From contig NZ_CP036276.1 in assembly GCF_007747995.1 (NCBI RefSeq), forward strand, positions 4,083,001-4,147,000: a DNA stretch of 64,000 bases, written 5' to 3'. Origin of the DNA: Symmachiella dynata (GTDB lineage: Bacteria > Planctomycetota > Planctomycetia > Planctomycetales > Planctomycetaceae). The stretch's first letter is position 1, and the number at the start of each line of letters is the position of its first letter. A program made the position numbers and the translations under genes. Positions 28,820 to 39,168 of this stretch are shown one piece after another. The notes under the pieces were generated by a model that saw only the letters and a list, made by a program, of their open reading frames with translations, made no database searches and had not been told where the DNA came from.

Positions 28820-29325
28820 GCTTCGCCCAATCGACAGATGATCCGTCAAAGGGGGCCCGGCGTTCAACTCCCAAGCTTAGGAAAAAAGCCTCACGCAAAG
28901 CCGCAAAGGCCGCCAAGGAATCATTGGGATCGCCACCTTCTGGAATCACCGCTACGGCGCGGGGATCTTGTTTTTGAAAGCAAATATAGCCCTGGCAAGT
29001 TGAATTCGATCTAGGTAGACCGCGACACAACAAATTGACTTTGCATTTTCTTTGCGAGCTTCGCGGCTTTGCGTGAGGCTTTTTTAGAAACCAACCAGTG
29101 ACCGCAATCACTAGCTGGTGGCAACGCGTTACCGACTCCACGACGAACGATAATCTCCCCCCGACCTCTGACCACGGCAATTCCGCGCCCGCGATTCGTA
29201 GACTGGCCCCAACCGGCGCTCTGGTAGGTAACTAGCCATTGGTCTAAAATTAAGTGGCAGCAAGGTTCCGTTACGATGGAACGAATTCAGAACCGGGAAA
29301 ATGACTCCTCAAGGGCGTATCGACA
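28820..29325. other. Intergenic region holding an inverted-repeat element
   Basis: About 500 bp without genes. Most of it is the 204-bp element at 28882-29085. The remaining right part (29086-29325) contains no recognisable feature; the promoter of the cytochrome gene should be in it. Confidence 0.5.
28882..29085. repeat. Inverted-repeat (MITE/REP-like) element
   Basis: A perfect 23-bp arm at 28882-28904 (six A, GCCTCACGCAAAGCCGC) is repeated in inverse orientation at 29063-29085, so the element spans 204 bp and has no coding capacity. Similarity between arms continues inward in degenerate form (AAAGGCCGCCAAGGAA against GAAGCTCGCAAAG). Motifs of the type GCAAAGCCGCAAAGGC are, to my knowledge, scattered in many bacterial genomes as repeats. 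No clear target-site duplication is seen, so mobility is only a possibility. Confidence 0.7.
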
Positions 29326-32300
29326 ATGCACAATCCTGTCCGTATTGCGAAACAGAACTTCGCGAAATCCATCTCTGCTTCCAGCGCGTCGTTTTGGGCC
29401 TTGCTCATCATGATCGTAGCGACGCCCGGTACGTGGGCTCGGGCGGATGAATTCAAACTCAACGGGCATACGTTTACGTTGCCGGCAGGGTTTACGATCG
29501 AACAGGTCGCCGGGCCTCCTGTTGTTGATCGCCCGATCAGCGGAGATTTTGACGAACAGGGCCGGTTCTATGTCTCGGATTCGAGTGGATCCAACGAAAA
29601 GATCCAAGTGCAACTGGAGAAGCGCCCGCATCGTCTGCTTCGTCTGGATGATATCGATGGCGATGGCCATTTCGACAAGAGCACTGTTTTCGCCGACAAG
29701 ATGATGTTTCCCGAAGGGGTGCTGTGGCACGAGGGATCGGTTTATGTGGCGGCTCCGCCTGAAATCTGGAAACTGACCGACAGGAACGATGATGGGTTCG
29801 CCGATGAGCGCGAGGTTTGGTTCGATGCGAAGACGCTGACCGGTTGCGCCAATGACCTGCATGGTCCTTACCTCGGACAGGACGGTTGGATCTACTGGTG
29901 CAAAGGAGCTTTCGCCGAACAGACCCACCCGCAACCAGGGCGGCCCGATTTGGTCACCAAGGCTTCGCATATCTTTCGTCGACACCCCGACGGCGGGCCG
30001 GTGGAATCGGTGATGACCGGCGGGATGGACAATCCTGTGGAAGTCGTCTTCACGCCCGGCGGCGAGCGAATTTTCTCCACGACGTTTTTTCAACATCCAG
30101 CAGGAGGGCTGCGCGATGGTTTGATTCATGCCATTTACGGCGGCGTCTATGGAAAAGAGCACAGCGTCCTCGACAACCATCCGCGAACCGGCGGGCTCAT
30201 GCCGGTGCTCACCCATCTCGGCGCCGCTGCCCCCTGCGGATTAGTGCGTTTGAAATCCGACGAGTTGGGCGAAGGGTATCGGGACAGCATCATGACCTGC
30301 TTGTTCAACATGCACAAAGTCACCCGCCATGTGCTCGTTCCCCACGGGGCCTCATTTAAAACGCAAGACGAAGATTTTTTGGTCAGCGACAACTTGGACT
30401 TTCACCCCACGGATATCATCGAAGATGCCGACGGCAGCCTGTTGGTGATCGACACGGGCGGATGGTACAAGCTCTGCTGTCCGACATCGCAGTTACACAA
30501 ACCCGACATTTTAGGAGCCGTCTATCGCATTCGCCGCACCGGAGCTCACGAAATCAGCGACCCGCGAGGACTGGAGATCAACTGGAAAGAGATCACCAAC
30601 CCGCAGTTGGCGGCCCTTTTGGGCGATCCGCGACCAGCGGTTGCGCAGCGGGCGATCGAGCAGTTGGGAAAGCAAGGCGACGCAGCAGTCGCGCTGTTAA
30701 GCGACCTGTTAAAAACGTCGCAAAATCCTCAACAGCGGCTCAACAGTGTTTGGACACTCACGCGCATTGATGCGCCTACGGCACGCGCCGCTGTCCGTGC
30801 TGCTCTGTCGGATAGCGATGAAACCGTGCGTCAAGCGGCGCTACATTCAATCAGCTTGTGGCGCGATGCCGAGGCAGAACAATCGCTGATTGCGATGCTC
30901 GGCAATTCTTCACCCAGCAATCGCCGCGCCGCCGCCGAAGCATTGGGGCGAATCGGCTCGGCCGAAACGGTCGACAAGCTACTCGCCGCGGTAGATGAAA
31001 CAACGTTACAAGACCGCGCGCTGGAGCATTCACTGATTTATGCGGCGATTGAAATTGGCGATCCGGCGCAGACGCGACGGGCATTGGCGCATGCCAACCC
31101 CTTAGTGCACCGAGCGGCTTTGATCGCGCTCGACCAGATGCCAGGCGGCGGACTGCAGGCGGCCGATGTGGTCGGTTTGTTGGAGTCGCCAGAGACGCCG
31201 CTACGAGAAACAGCGTGGTGGATTGCGGAAAGTCATCCGGAGTGGGCGGGCGAAATGGCGTCAGTGTTTGAAAAGGCGGTGCGCCGCCCACAAACAGACC
31301 CCGAACAACTCACGGCCTTATCCGGGCGTTTGGAACGTTTCGTCAAAGATCCCGGGGTACAAGCGGTGATGGCGACCGCATTGACGGATCCATCCATCAA
31401 GCCCGAAGTCCAGGCAGCGGTGTTGAATGCGATGATTTTCAGCGGCCTCAAAACAATGCCGGCTACTTGGTCCGCGCCGCTACAGAAACACCTCTCCGCA
31501 ACCAATCCCGCCTTGCTAGAAAAAACCGTCAAAGCGGTCAGCACGCTATCCAATGGCAAACCATCCGCCGCAACGGCGACTCAATTGCGAAACATCGTCA
31601 ACGATGCCACGCTCCCGGCGCAAATTCGCCTACAGGCGCTGGTCGCACTGCCGGCAAAGGACCGGAAATTGGACCGCGATTTGTTGGCATTCCTCTGCGA
31701 GAATTTGGATATTGAAAACGGAATCTCGCTACGGTCGCTCGCCACGGATATTCTGCTCAGCACGCCGCTTAATAGCGAACAGTTGCAAGTCGTCGCCGAC
31801 GCAACAGAGACGACCGGCCCTATGGAACTCAAACGTCTCATGGAACTGTTCACAAAATCCGGCGCCCCGCAGGTCGGGACGCGGTTGGTCAATGCCCTCG
31901 CGAACTCCGCGTCGGTCTCTTCGTTGTCTCCCGATGAACTCCGCAAGCAGTTTGCGGTGTTTGGCGGGGAGGTCCTCACCCGTTCGCTCCCCTTACTGGC
32001 ACGGATTGAACGTGAGAACCAACAAAAATATCAAAAACTGGAGTCAATCCTGGGCAAGCTCGACCAAGGCGACATCCGTCGCGGTCAAAAGGTGTTCCAC
32101 AGTTCCAAAGTCTCTTGCATCGCCTGTCATGCAATGGGGTATCTCGGCGGCCGTGTGGGGCCTGACCTGACACGGATCGGCGGCATCCGTAGCGAGCGGG
32201 ATTTGCTGGAGTCGGTCCTGTTCCCCAGCGCCAGCTTCGTGCGCAGCTTCGAGCCAACTGCGATTGCCACGGTCGACGGCAAAGTTCACAGCGGGATTAT

Positions 32301-32484
32301 TATCAACGAATCCTCAACTGAGTTGGTGTTGCAAGTCGATGCGGAGAAAGCTCTTCACATTCCCATTGATGATGTCGACGAACGCGTCGAGGGGACAGTC
32401 TCCATCATGCCCGACGGCCTCGACAAACAACTCACGCCACAACAACTGGTCGACCTGATTACATTCTTGAAAGCTTCGAAGTGA
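29326..32484 (+). CDS. PVC-type heme-binding CxxCH protein (propeller, HEAT repeats, cytochrome c)
   Basis: 1,052 residues, exported by an N-terminal signal (ASFWALLIMIVATPGTWARA). Residues ~45-400 form a PQQ/NHL-like beta-propeller of the membrane-bound dehydrogenase group (FTLPAGFTIEQVAGPPVV, GDFDEQGRFYVSDSSGSN, DDIDGDGHFDKSTVFADK). HEAT-like helical repeats fill ~420-900. The C-terminal domain is a cytochrome c (CIACHAMG, near residue 930) with a distal GPDLTRIGG and the terminal LTPQQLVDLITFLKA. Probably an electron-transfer enzyme of the periplasm; the substrate is unknown, though relatives are often linked to sugar or polysaccharide use. The gene stands alone. Confidence 0.9.
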   Translation: MHNPVRIAKQNFAKSISASSASFWALLIMIVATPGTWARADEFKLNGHTFTLPAGFTIEQVAGPPVVDRPISGDFDEQGRFYVSDSSGSNEKIQVQLEKRPHRLLRLDDIDGDGHFDKSTVFADKMMFPEGVLWHEGSVYVAAPPEIWKLTDRNDDGFADEREVWFDAKTLTGCANDLHGPYLGQDGWIYWCKGAFAEQTHPQPGRPDLVTKASHIFRRHPDGGPVESVMTGGMDNPVEVVFTPGGERIFSTTFFQHPAGGLRDGLIHAIYGGVYGKEHSVLDNHPRTGGLMPVLTHLGAAAPCGLVRLKSDELGEGYRDSIMTCLFNMHKVTRHVLVPHGASFKTQDEDFLVSDNLDFHPTDIIEDADGSLLVIDTGGWYKLCCPTSQLHKPDILGAVYRIRRTGAHEISDPRGLEINWKEITNPQLAALLGDPRPAVAQRAIEQLGKQGDAAVALLSDLLKTSQNPQQRLNSVWTLTRIDAPTARAAVRAALSDSDETVRQAALHSISLWRDAEAEQSLIAMLGNSSPSNRRAAAEALGRIGSAETVDKLLAAVDETTLQDRALEHSLIYAAIEIGDPAQTRRALAHANPLVHRAALIALDQMPGGGLQAADVVGLLESPETPLRETAWWIAESHPEWAGEMASVFEKAVRRPQTDPEQLTALSGRLERFVKDPGVQAVMATALTDPSIKPEVQAAVLNAMIFSGLKTMPATWSAPLQKHLSATNPALLEKTVKAVSTLSNGKPSAATATQLRNIVNDATLPAQIRLQALVALPAKDRKLDRDLLAFLCENLDIENGISLRSLATDILLSTPLNSEQLQVVADATETTGPMELKRLMELFTKSGAPQVGTRLVNALANSASVSSLSPDELRKQFAVFGGEVLTRSLPLLARIERENQQKYQKLESILGKLDQGDIRRGQKVFHSSKVSCIACHAMGYLGGRVGPDLTRIGGIRSERDLLESVLFPSASFVRSFEPTAIATVDGKVHSGIIINESSTELVLQVDAEKALHIPIDDVDERVEGTVSIMPDGLDKQLTPQQLVDLITFLKASK

Positions 32485-32545
32485 ATCACCGGTTCAGTTG
32501 TTAGCCGCACTCTGAAATTGCTTAGACCACAACTCGCCCAGAGCC

Positions 32546-34072
32546 TCAAACCTCCACATGCCTTGATTGCCGCGAAGGGAGCGCCGAGGATCGACCGCGT
32601 TTTTTGCCGACGGACGGCAGGTCAAATCGTCGCAGAAATGCCGGACGATCGCTCCGGCCGCCGCGCGTGTAGTCCGCCCAGATGTTCTGAGCGACGACAT
32701 CCTCCGGGCGTCCCAGCTCTTCGGTCAAAAACTGGAACAACAACTCGGCCAATCTCTGCAAGGAAATGCCGTGAGCGCGATTTTCCGTGGCAAACAACCA
32801 TTCTGACAATTGGCGAAATACTTGATAAGGAGATTGCCCGTCACTCCATAGCAGCTTGCGCGTTTGCACAAAGTTGCCGCTGTTGGAGACCAAATCCCAG
32901 TACCGCGAAAAACGCCGTAATTGATGGATTTCTTCAAAATCGATGAGGCCGGTCGACAGAATTTCGTACGGCGCGTGCGGGCTATACACCATGTCGTAAG
33001 GCTCGTCGTGCCGCACGATCGGAGTTCCGCGTAGTCGCTTGAGTAATCCGACTTGAATTTCCTGCGGATCAAGCGCGACCAACCGGTCGAATCCGGCGGC
33101 GAAACTTTCTACGCTCTCGCCCGGAAGCCCAACGATCAGATCCGCGTGGACATGGACTCCCGTCTCCTCGCGCAGAAAACGAAAGTTCTTCGCCAATTTG
33201 TCGTTGTCCTGCCGCCGGCTGATCAACTCGCCCACATCGTCATTGAATGTTTGAACTCCGATCTCGAACTGCAAAGCCCCGGGTGGAAACTGTTGAATCA
33301 ATTCCCGCAAGGAGTCCGGCAACCGGTCCGGAATCATTTCGAAATGCAGAAACAGCGCCGGATCATATCGATCGAGGAAAAACTGTAAAATTGCCTGGCT
33401 GAATCGCAAATTCAAATTGAATGTGCGATCCACAAATTTAAACTGCCGGACGCCGCGATCCAGCAATTGCTGCATTGCGGCGAGAAAATCTTCCACCGCG
33501 AACGTCCGCACCGGGATTTCGAGGGCGGACAGACAAAATTCACAGGTGAATGGGCAACCGCGCGATGCCTCAACATAGATCACACGCTGAGTGATATCTT
33601 CGTCGGTATACAGATCGTAGGGCAGCTTGATTTGGTCCAGCGGCGGCACCGCTGCTGCAATGAACTTCTCCGGCTGGCTTGTGCCGCTCAGCAGTTCAGT
33701 ACACAACCTGGGGAAAGCTAAGTCCGCTTCGCCGCTGATGACATGATCCGCCAATTCGACGATCGCCTGCCCCTGGGCTTCATAGCTGACTTCCGGCCCG
33801 CCTAGCACGACGATTGTCTCGGGTCGCACGCGTTTGAGTTCAGCCACCAGTCGGGTCAACGGCTCGACATTCCAGATATAAACGCCCAGCCCCACAATCC
33901 GCGGGTTGTCGGCCAGAATCCGGGAGAGCATCTCAATGCTGTCATCATTGATGCCGAACTCCAGGATTTCTGTTTTGTCTTGGAGCGGCCCCATGTTGGC
34001 CAACAGATAACGCAGTCCAAAGGCGGCATGCCAATAGCGTGCATTGAGTGTCGCCAGGATAATTTCAGGCAT
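32546..34072 (-). CDS. B12-binding domain radical SAM protein (DUF4080 type)
   Basis: About 508 residues from the ATG at 34072 ([20 protein letters not shown]); the frame is open to 34192, but the family starts here. Residues ~1-140 are a cobalamin-binding Rossmann domain ([14 protein letters not shown]). The radical SAM core holds CPFTCEFC (Cys173, Cys177, Cys180) and [13 protein letters not shown]. The C-terminal ~90 residues are a DUF4080-like helical part. It probably performs a B12-dependent methylation or a related rearrangement; the substrate is unknown. It is downstream of the EF-hand gene on the same strand, 258 bp away. Confidence 0.87.
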   Translation of the reverse strand: MPEIILATLNARYWHAAFGLRYLLANMGPLQDKTEILEFGINDDSIEMLSRILADNPRIVGLGVYIWNVEPLTRLVAELKRVRPETIVVLGGPEVSYEAQGQAIVELADHVISGEADLAFPRLCTELLSGTSQPEKFIAAAVPPLDQIKLPYDLYTDEDITQRVIYVEASRGCPFTCEFCLSALEIPVRTFAVEDFLAAMQQLLDRGVRQFKFVDRTFNLNLRFSQAILQFFLDRYDPALFLHFEMIPDRLPDSLRELIQQFPPGALQFEIGVQTFNDDVGELISRRQDNDKLAKNFRFLREETGVHVHADLIVGLPGESVESFAAGFDRLVALDPQEIQVGLLKRLRGTPIVRHDEPYDMVYSPHAPYEILSTGLIDFEEIHQLRRFSRYWDLVSNSGNFVQTRKLLWSDGQSPYQVFRQLSEWLFATENRAHGISLQRLAELLFQFLTEELGRPEDVVAQNIWADYTRGGRSDRPAFLRRFDLPSVGKKRGRSSALPSRQSRHVEV

Positions 34073-34330
34073 CGATACAATTTCGAGGGAATAAGTCGAG
34101 GTCAGACCCGAGGAGTCTTGGTGCGCAGTCAGCCACGCGGACAATGCGCCCGCGTACTTCGGCTCTGCACTGAGTAGAGTAACAGCCGACACGCATGTTT
34201 TCCATCATACGTTCTGCGCGGTCCTCGACTACTGGCTCGGCTTGGTGAAGAGCCCCTCCCCGATTCACGCCCTCTGCGGGGGCAACTCAAAGCTCAATTA
34301 GAGACAGAAATGGCCTGACATTGTGGGTAT

Positions 34331-36067
34331 CTATTTGTCGGCTTCTGTTGTATCGAGCCAACCATTCCCGTCAGTATCCAATTTCTTAAAGACATCCAGC
34401 GGACCGAGAAATTCCCGCTTGGTAAGCCTTCGATCGCGATTGCGGTCCATTTTGTGAAACCAACGATCGCCTGTGACGACCCGACCCCTGGATACCCCTC
34501 CCCAGGTAGCTTGCGTCGGGGAGACTCTGTTTCGCATTTGCTGAAGATTAGCATCCCCGCGTGCCAGAATCATCTCCAACCCGCCGGACAGTTCATCCCG
34601 GTCTATGTTGCCATCTCCGTTGCGATCCAACGCTAGAATTTTCGATTTGAGTTCTGCTAATTCTTTAGCGTCCAATTGGTTGTCAGCGGTCGTATCGACA
34701 ACACTAAACAGCGACGCACTCTTGCTGGCTAGATTGAGGTTCAATACGTGCTTCTGAAGTTCCAACTGCTGTGTTACGAACGAGGTATATTCCTCTTGGA
34801 CGATCATGCCGTCCCCATCAGTATCGACGAGTTGGAATTGATTCCTGTCGAACCGTCGGATCGCTGAGCCAAACTCATTTTCATCGAGGTATTCGTTCTT
34901 GTCATTGTCAGACCGAACGAAGGTTCGATACTGCTTAGCGCGGACTTCCGGCCGTTTCGGAGAAGCAACCAGCTTAAATTCGACGTTGTTCAGCCGCACG
35001 AATACGTCGCCGTTCTCATGTGTGACAAATTGCAGCGGCGCCGTTGGTGGCGATTCCGCATTGACCACGGTTTTAATTACAGGCGTAGTGGATTCGTCGC
35101 CGAACTGTATTTGAATTTCGATGATCGGCTGCGGATTGGCCAGAAAATCGCGGAGTTCCTGTTGATCGAGGAGCTTATCCTGGTTGTGATCAAAGGGAGA
35201 CACGATTTCAGCAGCCAGTCCCAATTCCTTGGCACTGAGTCGCCCATCCTTGACGAAGCGGCGCGCGGTCGGCCCGCGACTGAGTTTGTCATATAGTTGT
35301 ATCAGCCGACGGATGAGTGCGTCGTCGACATGGTTGCGATGGATCGGTTTCAATAACGACAGGGAGGCGGCCGCCTGTCCCTCGGGGGTATCGGCACTCT
35401 GCTGCGCGACACCGAATACAGTTGGCAGGGGAATCTCTCCGGCCGTAATTTGTTCGTCCAGGTTGAAATCCATCAATCGCAACCGGCGGGCGGCTTGTGT
35501 CAATTCGTCGTCGCTGAGTCGATTGTCATGATCGCGATCCAAGCGATCAAACAAATTGACTGATTGGCCGGGCGATAAGGATTGGACTTCACTGTTTATC
35601 TGAAACGGCGAGCCGGTAGCAGCCAGGAGGTAAGCATTGAACTCTTCGCGTGTGACTTGCCCGTCAGCATCCGAATCCGCCGAACCAGAATTGCCCGCTC
35701 CTGCGGTGTTTTGACCACCAACAGGCACCAGATGACCGACGGGGGGAATCTTCTCCAGTTCTTCCTCTTTTAGGACGCCGTCACCGGATGCGTCGAGTTC
35801 GTCGAAGAGTTTGGCCGAATAGGCTTCACGCTGTGTGAAGAAGCCCTGGCCTTCGCTGCGGACACGGAATCGCACAAAGATCGGAGCGCGGGGCGCCAAA
35901 TAAATGAGATCTAACGTTTCATGGTCAGGCCCACTGGCCGCCGTCTCTTCAGCAAAAACGTGAGTCGCGGGAAAAATCATGACCGCTGCAAAACAGAGCA
36001 GCGCGCTGAACAGTCTACCGATAGTCTTGTAGAATTGATCCACTTGTAAGCAATGTGGTCCCGTCAT
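34331..36067 (-). CDS. Exported multi-EF-hand protein
   Basis: 578 residues with a signal peptide (LFSALLCFAAVMIFPATHVFA). It has about ten EF-hand loops spread over the chain, for example DASGDGVLKEEE, DSDADGQVTREE, DRDHDNRLSDDE, DHNQDKLLDQQE, DTDGDGMIVQEE, DRNGDGNIDRDE, DRNRDRRLTKRE and DTDGNGWLDTTE. These bind Ca2+ in the D-x-D-x-D/N-G pattern. A non-EF section lies in the middle (IEIQIQFGDESTTPVIKTVV). Its ATG overlaps the DUF1501 stop by 4 nt (36064-36067), so it is the last gene of a coupled operon. It may be a Ca-dependent exported partner of the DUF1501 and DUF1549 proteins. Confidence 0.88.
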   Translation of the reverse strand: MTGPHCLQVDQFYKTIGRLFSALLCFAAVMIFPATHVFAEETAASGPDHETLDLIYLAPRAPIFVRFRVRSEGQGFFTQREAYSAKLFDELDASGDGVLKEEELEKIPPVGHLVPVGGQNTAGAGNSGSADSDADGQVTREEFNAYLLAATGSPFQINSEVQSLSPGQSVNLFDRLDRDHDNRLSDDELTQAARRLRLMDFNLDEQITAGEIPLPTVFGVAQQSADTPEGQAAASLSLLKPIHRNHVDDALIRRLIQLYDKLSRGPTARRFVKDGRLSAKELGLAAEIVSPFDHNQDKLLDQQELRDFLANPQPIIEIQIQFGDESTTPVIKTVVNAESPPTAPLQFVTHENGDVFVRLNNVEFKLVASPKRPEVRAKQYRTFVRSDNDKNEYLDENEFGSAIRRFDRNQFQLVDTDGDGMIVQEEYTSFVTQQLELQKHVLNLNLASKSASLFSVVDTTADNQLDAKELAELKSKILALDRNGDGNIDRDELSGGLEMILARGDANLQQMRNRVSPTQATWGGVSRGRVVTGDRWFHKMDRNRDRRLTKREFLGPLDVFKKLDTDGNGWLDTTEADK

Positions 36068-37437
36068 GCGATCACCTCCTGAATTGGCTTGGCTTCCGGA
36101 TCGACGACTGAGATGGGGCGACCCACGTTAGAGATATTTTCGGCCTGCGAGTCGATTCCCAAGCAACCGCAAATAGTCCCCAGAAAATCTTGTGCGTTCA
36201 CCGGTCGGTCGACAACCTTCATTCCATCGGGACTGGTTTGTCCCACAATACGCCCCCCTTTGACACCACCGCCGGCGAGGACCGACGACCAGGCTGCGGG
36301 AAAATGGTCCCGGCCCGCGTTGCTATTAATTCGAGGAGTCCGGCCGAATTCTCCCATCCAGATGATGGTCGTCGAATCGAGCAGTCCCCGCTCATCGAGA
36401 TCCTCCATCAAGGTCGCCCAGGCGGGGTCGAGGACCTGGCACAACGAAGCGACGCGGTCCAGGTTTTCTTGATGCGTGTCCCAGCCGAAACTACCGCCGT
36501 TTCCGGCAGCATTGTTGAGCGACACCTCAATAAAGGGAACGCCCCGTTCGACCAGCCGTCGGGCCAACAGGCATCCCATGCCGAATTCTGTCAGCCCATA
36601 TTTTTGTTTCAACGCATCCGGTTCACCGTCCAACTCGAATGCGGCGATCGATTCGGAGCGCATCATGCGAATCGCATTTTTGTAAGCCGTCCGATGTCCG
36701 TCGACAGCGTTTCCCGGACGACTGCCGGAAAAATCATCTTCCAAACCTGAGAGAATCGAGAGGCGATCGTCATGTCGCGCCACATCGACGGTGCCCGGCA
36801 AACTGAGGTTCTCCACCTTCAAGGAACTGGACGGTTTACCGTTGACGCGGACCGTACCGCCGTTGCCGACAACGAGTGGCGCGTACCGCGGTCCCAAAAA
36901 ACCTGGGCCATAGGCGGACGCATTAAATCCACGGAAGGGAGAAATGCTGACGTAGCCGGGTAAGTCGGCGTGTTCGTTGGCCAACTCCTTGGAATACAAC
37001 GCGCCAATCGCGGGATACTGAATGGGCCCCTGCGGACGATAGCCAGTCCGCATCACATACGTGCCCCGCGAGTGGTCCCCCTCTTTGGTACTCATCGAGC
37101 GGACAATCGCCATTCTCTTCATCCATTTGGCGACTTGTGGTAGGTTTTCGCTAATCCGGATGCCCGGCACTGAAGTCTCGATCGATAATCGTCCGCCACC
37201 GTTTTTATGTTCCGGCTTGGGGTCAAACGTATCAATCTGACTGGGCCCGCCCGACATCCATAGCAGGATGCACGCCCCGGGGCGACGCGGTTTGTCAGCG
37301 GTTTCGGCAGCGAATGCTGGGAACCAATTCGATGAGATTGCACTCGCCGCGCAGCCGAGCGTTGCCTGCAACAGCGTTCGACGCGAAACATGCCTGGTAG
37401 CGGACTGCGGTGGCTGTGATTTTTGCCGTCTGGTCAT
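36064..37437 (-). CDS. DUF1501 protein with Tat signal
   Basis: 457 residues from the ATG at 37437 (MTRRQKSQPPQSATRHVSRR); a start at 37479 is possible. The signal has the twin-arginine pattern SRRTLLQATLGCAAS, so it is exported folded. It has the DUF1501 opening GACILLWMSGGPSQIDTFDP, then a phosphatase/sulfatase-like fold with AIVRSMSTKEGDHSRGTYVM, ARRLVERGVPFIEVSLNNA, TIIWMGEFGRTPRINSNAGR and HFPAAWSSVLAGGGVKGGRIV. The family is sulfatase-related, but activity has not been shown. In planctomycetes it nearly always pairs with DUF1549/DUF1553 proteins, as here. Confidence 0.9.
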   Translation of the reverse strand: MTRRQKSQPPQSATRHVSRRTLLQATLGCAASAISSNWFPAFAAETADKPRRPGACILLWMSGGPSQIDTFDPKPEHKNGGGRLSIETSVPGIRISENLPQVAKWMKRMAIVRSMSTKEGDHSRGTYVMRTGYRPQGPIQYPAIGALYSKELANEHADLPGYVSISPFRGFNASAYGPGFLGPRYAPLVVGNGGTVRVNGKPSSSLKVENLSLPGTVDVARHDDRLSILSGLEDDFSGSRPGNAVDGHRTAYKNAIRMMRSESIAAFELDGEPDALKQKYGLTEFGMGCLLARRLVERGVPFIEVSLNNAAGNGGSFGWDTHQENLDRVASLCQVLDPAWATLMEDLDERGLLDSTTIIWMGEFGRTPRINSNAGRDHFPAAWSSVLAGGGVKGGRIVGQTSPDGMKVVDRPVNAQDFLGTICGCLGIDSQAENISNVGRPISVVDPEAKPIQEVIA

Positions 37438-37492
37438 CGCGCTTACTCCAGAGAAATGGCTATTGTGAGAAATCGTCATCCACACACGTGGA

Positions 37493-39121
37493 TTAGTGAT
37501 TGAAGATAAACTCACTGCTATTGAGCAGAGCCCAGAATATATCCGCCAACGCCTTCTCCTCATTGGCGTTATTTTTTTCTGCGACAGGCTGAATGAGAGA
37601 ACGCGCGGCTTCAAGAAAAGAGAGTCGTGGGGCGGGTTCCTCTGACTTGGTCTCGACATAGGTCCGCAATCGGCTCAGTTCGGCTTCGCGTGGTTGGCGA
37701 TTCAAGGTCGTCAGATACATCGTTTCGATCTTGCCGTCCGTATCGAGGAACGGACTCTGCAAGATGGCGGAAAGTGTGTTGCTGGAAGCCGACTCGGTTT
37801 GCTGCGTGATAAATTGGCAATTCATTAGCGCCAGTGCTTGCAAAATGGTCGATTGTGGGTCGACGTTGGAATCACGTTGGTTCTCAAACAACGCCTGTAT
37901 CTGTGTGTCGACTTGCCGTCCCCCCAAAAACTGATTGCGAGGATTGGAAGTCTCAAATCCCCCGGTCGCCTGAATCAAACAGTCGGCAAGTTGTCGCGGA
38001 CTCATCCCTTTGACCGGCATGCGTCCGATCCAACGCTGCTCATCCTGACTGTCGTCCGTGCGATGGCTGGAGAGTTGATAGGTTTTGCTAGCGGTGATGG
38101 CGCGGATTAAAAACTTGAAGTCGAAATCGTGCGCCGCGAATGAGCGAGCCAGGTCGTTGAGTAATTCCGGATGCGTGGGTGGATTGGCTTCATCAAAGCC
38201 ATCGGGCGGGTCGACGATCCCCACACCAAAAAAGTGTGCCCAAATGCGATTGGCGCCCGTTCGGGCGAAATAAGGATTCTCCTTGCTGGTGATCCAATCA
38301 GCCAACACGTCTCGCGTTCGTGCCTCACCCGACCAGTCAGGGGACGTTTCATCAATAAATCGCGCTTGGACCAGCGTCTGACTGCCGTCGAGACCGATTT
38401 CGCGACGCGAGGCATCGTCACTCAAGCTACCAAACCGGTCACCGTCTATCCCCGCAAAAAAAGCGGTGAACCCCCAAAATTCTTCCTGCTGCCATTTGGC
38501 AAAGGGATGATTGTGGCATTGGGCACAATCCAATTGCACCCCCAAAAATAACCGGCTGATGCTGGAGGCCACGCTTTCCGGTTTGACCTCTTTGGCCCGA
38601 TAAAAGGCGACCGCTCCTTCACGCTCGTTGCCCGAGATCCGGCACGCAATCAACTCGCGGGCCATCTCGTCGTACGCCACATTGTCGATGAATTTGTCGC
38701 GCAGCCACCCTTCAAAACTCGGCGCCAAGACCCGCGCTTGCTGGTCCACATCGGCTTCAGGAATCATCAACATTCGCCATGTATGCGCGAAGTGGTTGAC
38801 ATAGCCCGGGTGATCGAGCAGTCGATCCACCAATTGGCGGCGCTTGTTGGGATCGGTATCTGCCAAGAATTCTCGCACCTCGGAAACCGGTGGAATCCGT
38901 CCGGCAATATTTAAATAAGTACGGCGCATAAATTCGGCATCATCGGCCTGGGGAGCTGGAACAACCCCTTGCGTCTCCCACGCAGCGGCAATGTGACGAT
39001 CGATCGTGGCTGCCAATTGAGCGACGTCGTCTGACGCGACATCGTCAGCCCAAAGCGGGGTCGCAGCGAGAGACGTGGAGATGACTGTGACGATGATCCA
39101 TAGCAAATGTCGAATGCTCAT
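37493..39121 (-). CDS. DUF1549/DUF1553 (PSD1-type) exported protein
   Basis: 542 residues from the ATG at 39121, preceded by GGAGAG at good spacing and starting a clean signal peptide (MSIRHLLWIIVTVISTSLAA). A second ATG at 39172 overlaps the preceding stop by 4 nt and would add 17 residues. DUF1549 covers ~45-250 (DAEFMRRTYLNIAGRIPPVS, LLDHPGYVNHFAHTWR) and includes CAQCHNHPFAKW, a CxxCH-like motif conserved in this family. DUF1553 follows (NRIWAHFFGVGIVDPPDGFD, FKFLIRAITASKTYQLSS). The N-terminal cytochrome domain seen in longer relatives is missing. It works with the DUF1501 protein downstream. Confidence 0.9.
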   Translation of the reverse strand: MSIRHLLWIIVTVISTSLAATPLWADDVASDDVAQLAATIDRHIAAAWETQGVVPAPQADDAEFMRRTYLNIAGRIPPVSEVREFLADTDPNKRRQLVDRLLDHPGYVNHFAHTWRMLMIPEADVDQQARVLAPSFEGWLRDKFIDNVAYDEMARELIACRISGNEREGAVAFYRAKEVKPESVASSISRLFLGVQLDCAQCHNHPFAKWQQEEFWGFTAFFAGIDGDRFGSLSDDASRREIGLDGSQTLVQARFIDETSPDWSGEARTRDVLADWITSKENPYFARTGANRIWAHFFGVGIVDPPDGFDEANPPTHPELLNDLARSFAAHDFDFKFLIRAITASKTYQLSSHRTDDSQDEQRWIGRMPVKGMSPRQLADCLIQATGGFETSNPRNQFLGGRQVDTQIQALFENQRDSNVDPQSTILQALALMNCQFITQQTESASSNTLSAILQSPFLDTDGKIETMYLTTLNRQPREAELSRLRTYVETKSEEPAPRLSFLEAARSLIQPVAEKNNANEEKALADIFWALLNSSEFIFNH

Positions 39122-39168
39122 TTTGCTCTCCGTAAAAAAGCGCTTTCCACGGTGGTAACCGCTGGAGG

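Noticed and set aside
28882-29085. A CRISPR array or insertion sequence
   Set aside because: Only two inverted arms, no direct repeats with spacers, and no transposase frame between them.
29287-30216. 309-codon minus-strand frame opposite the cytochrome gene
   Set aside because: The plus-strand gene has a signal peptide and family motifs in this interval; the antisense frame has none.
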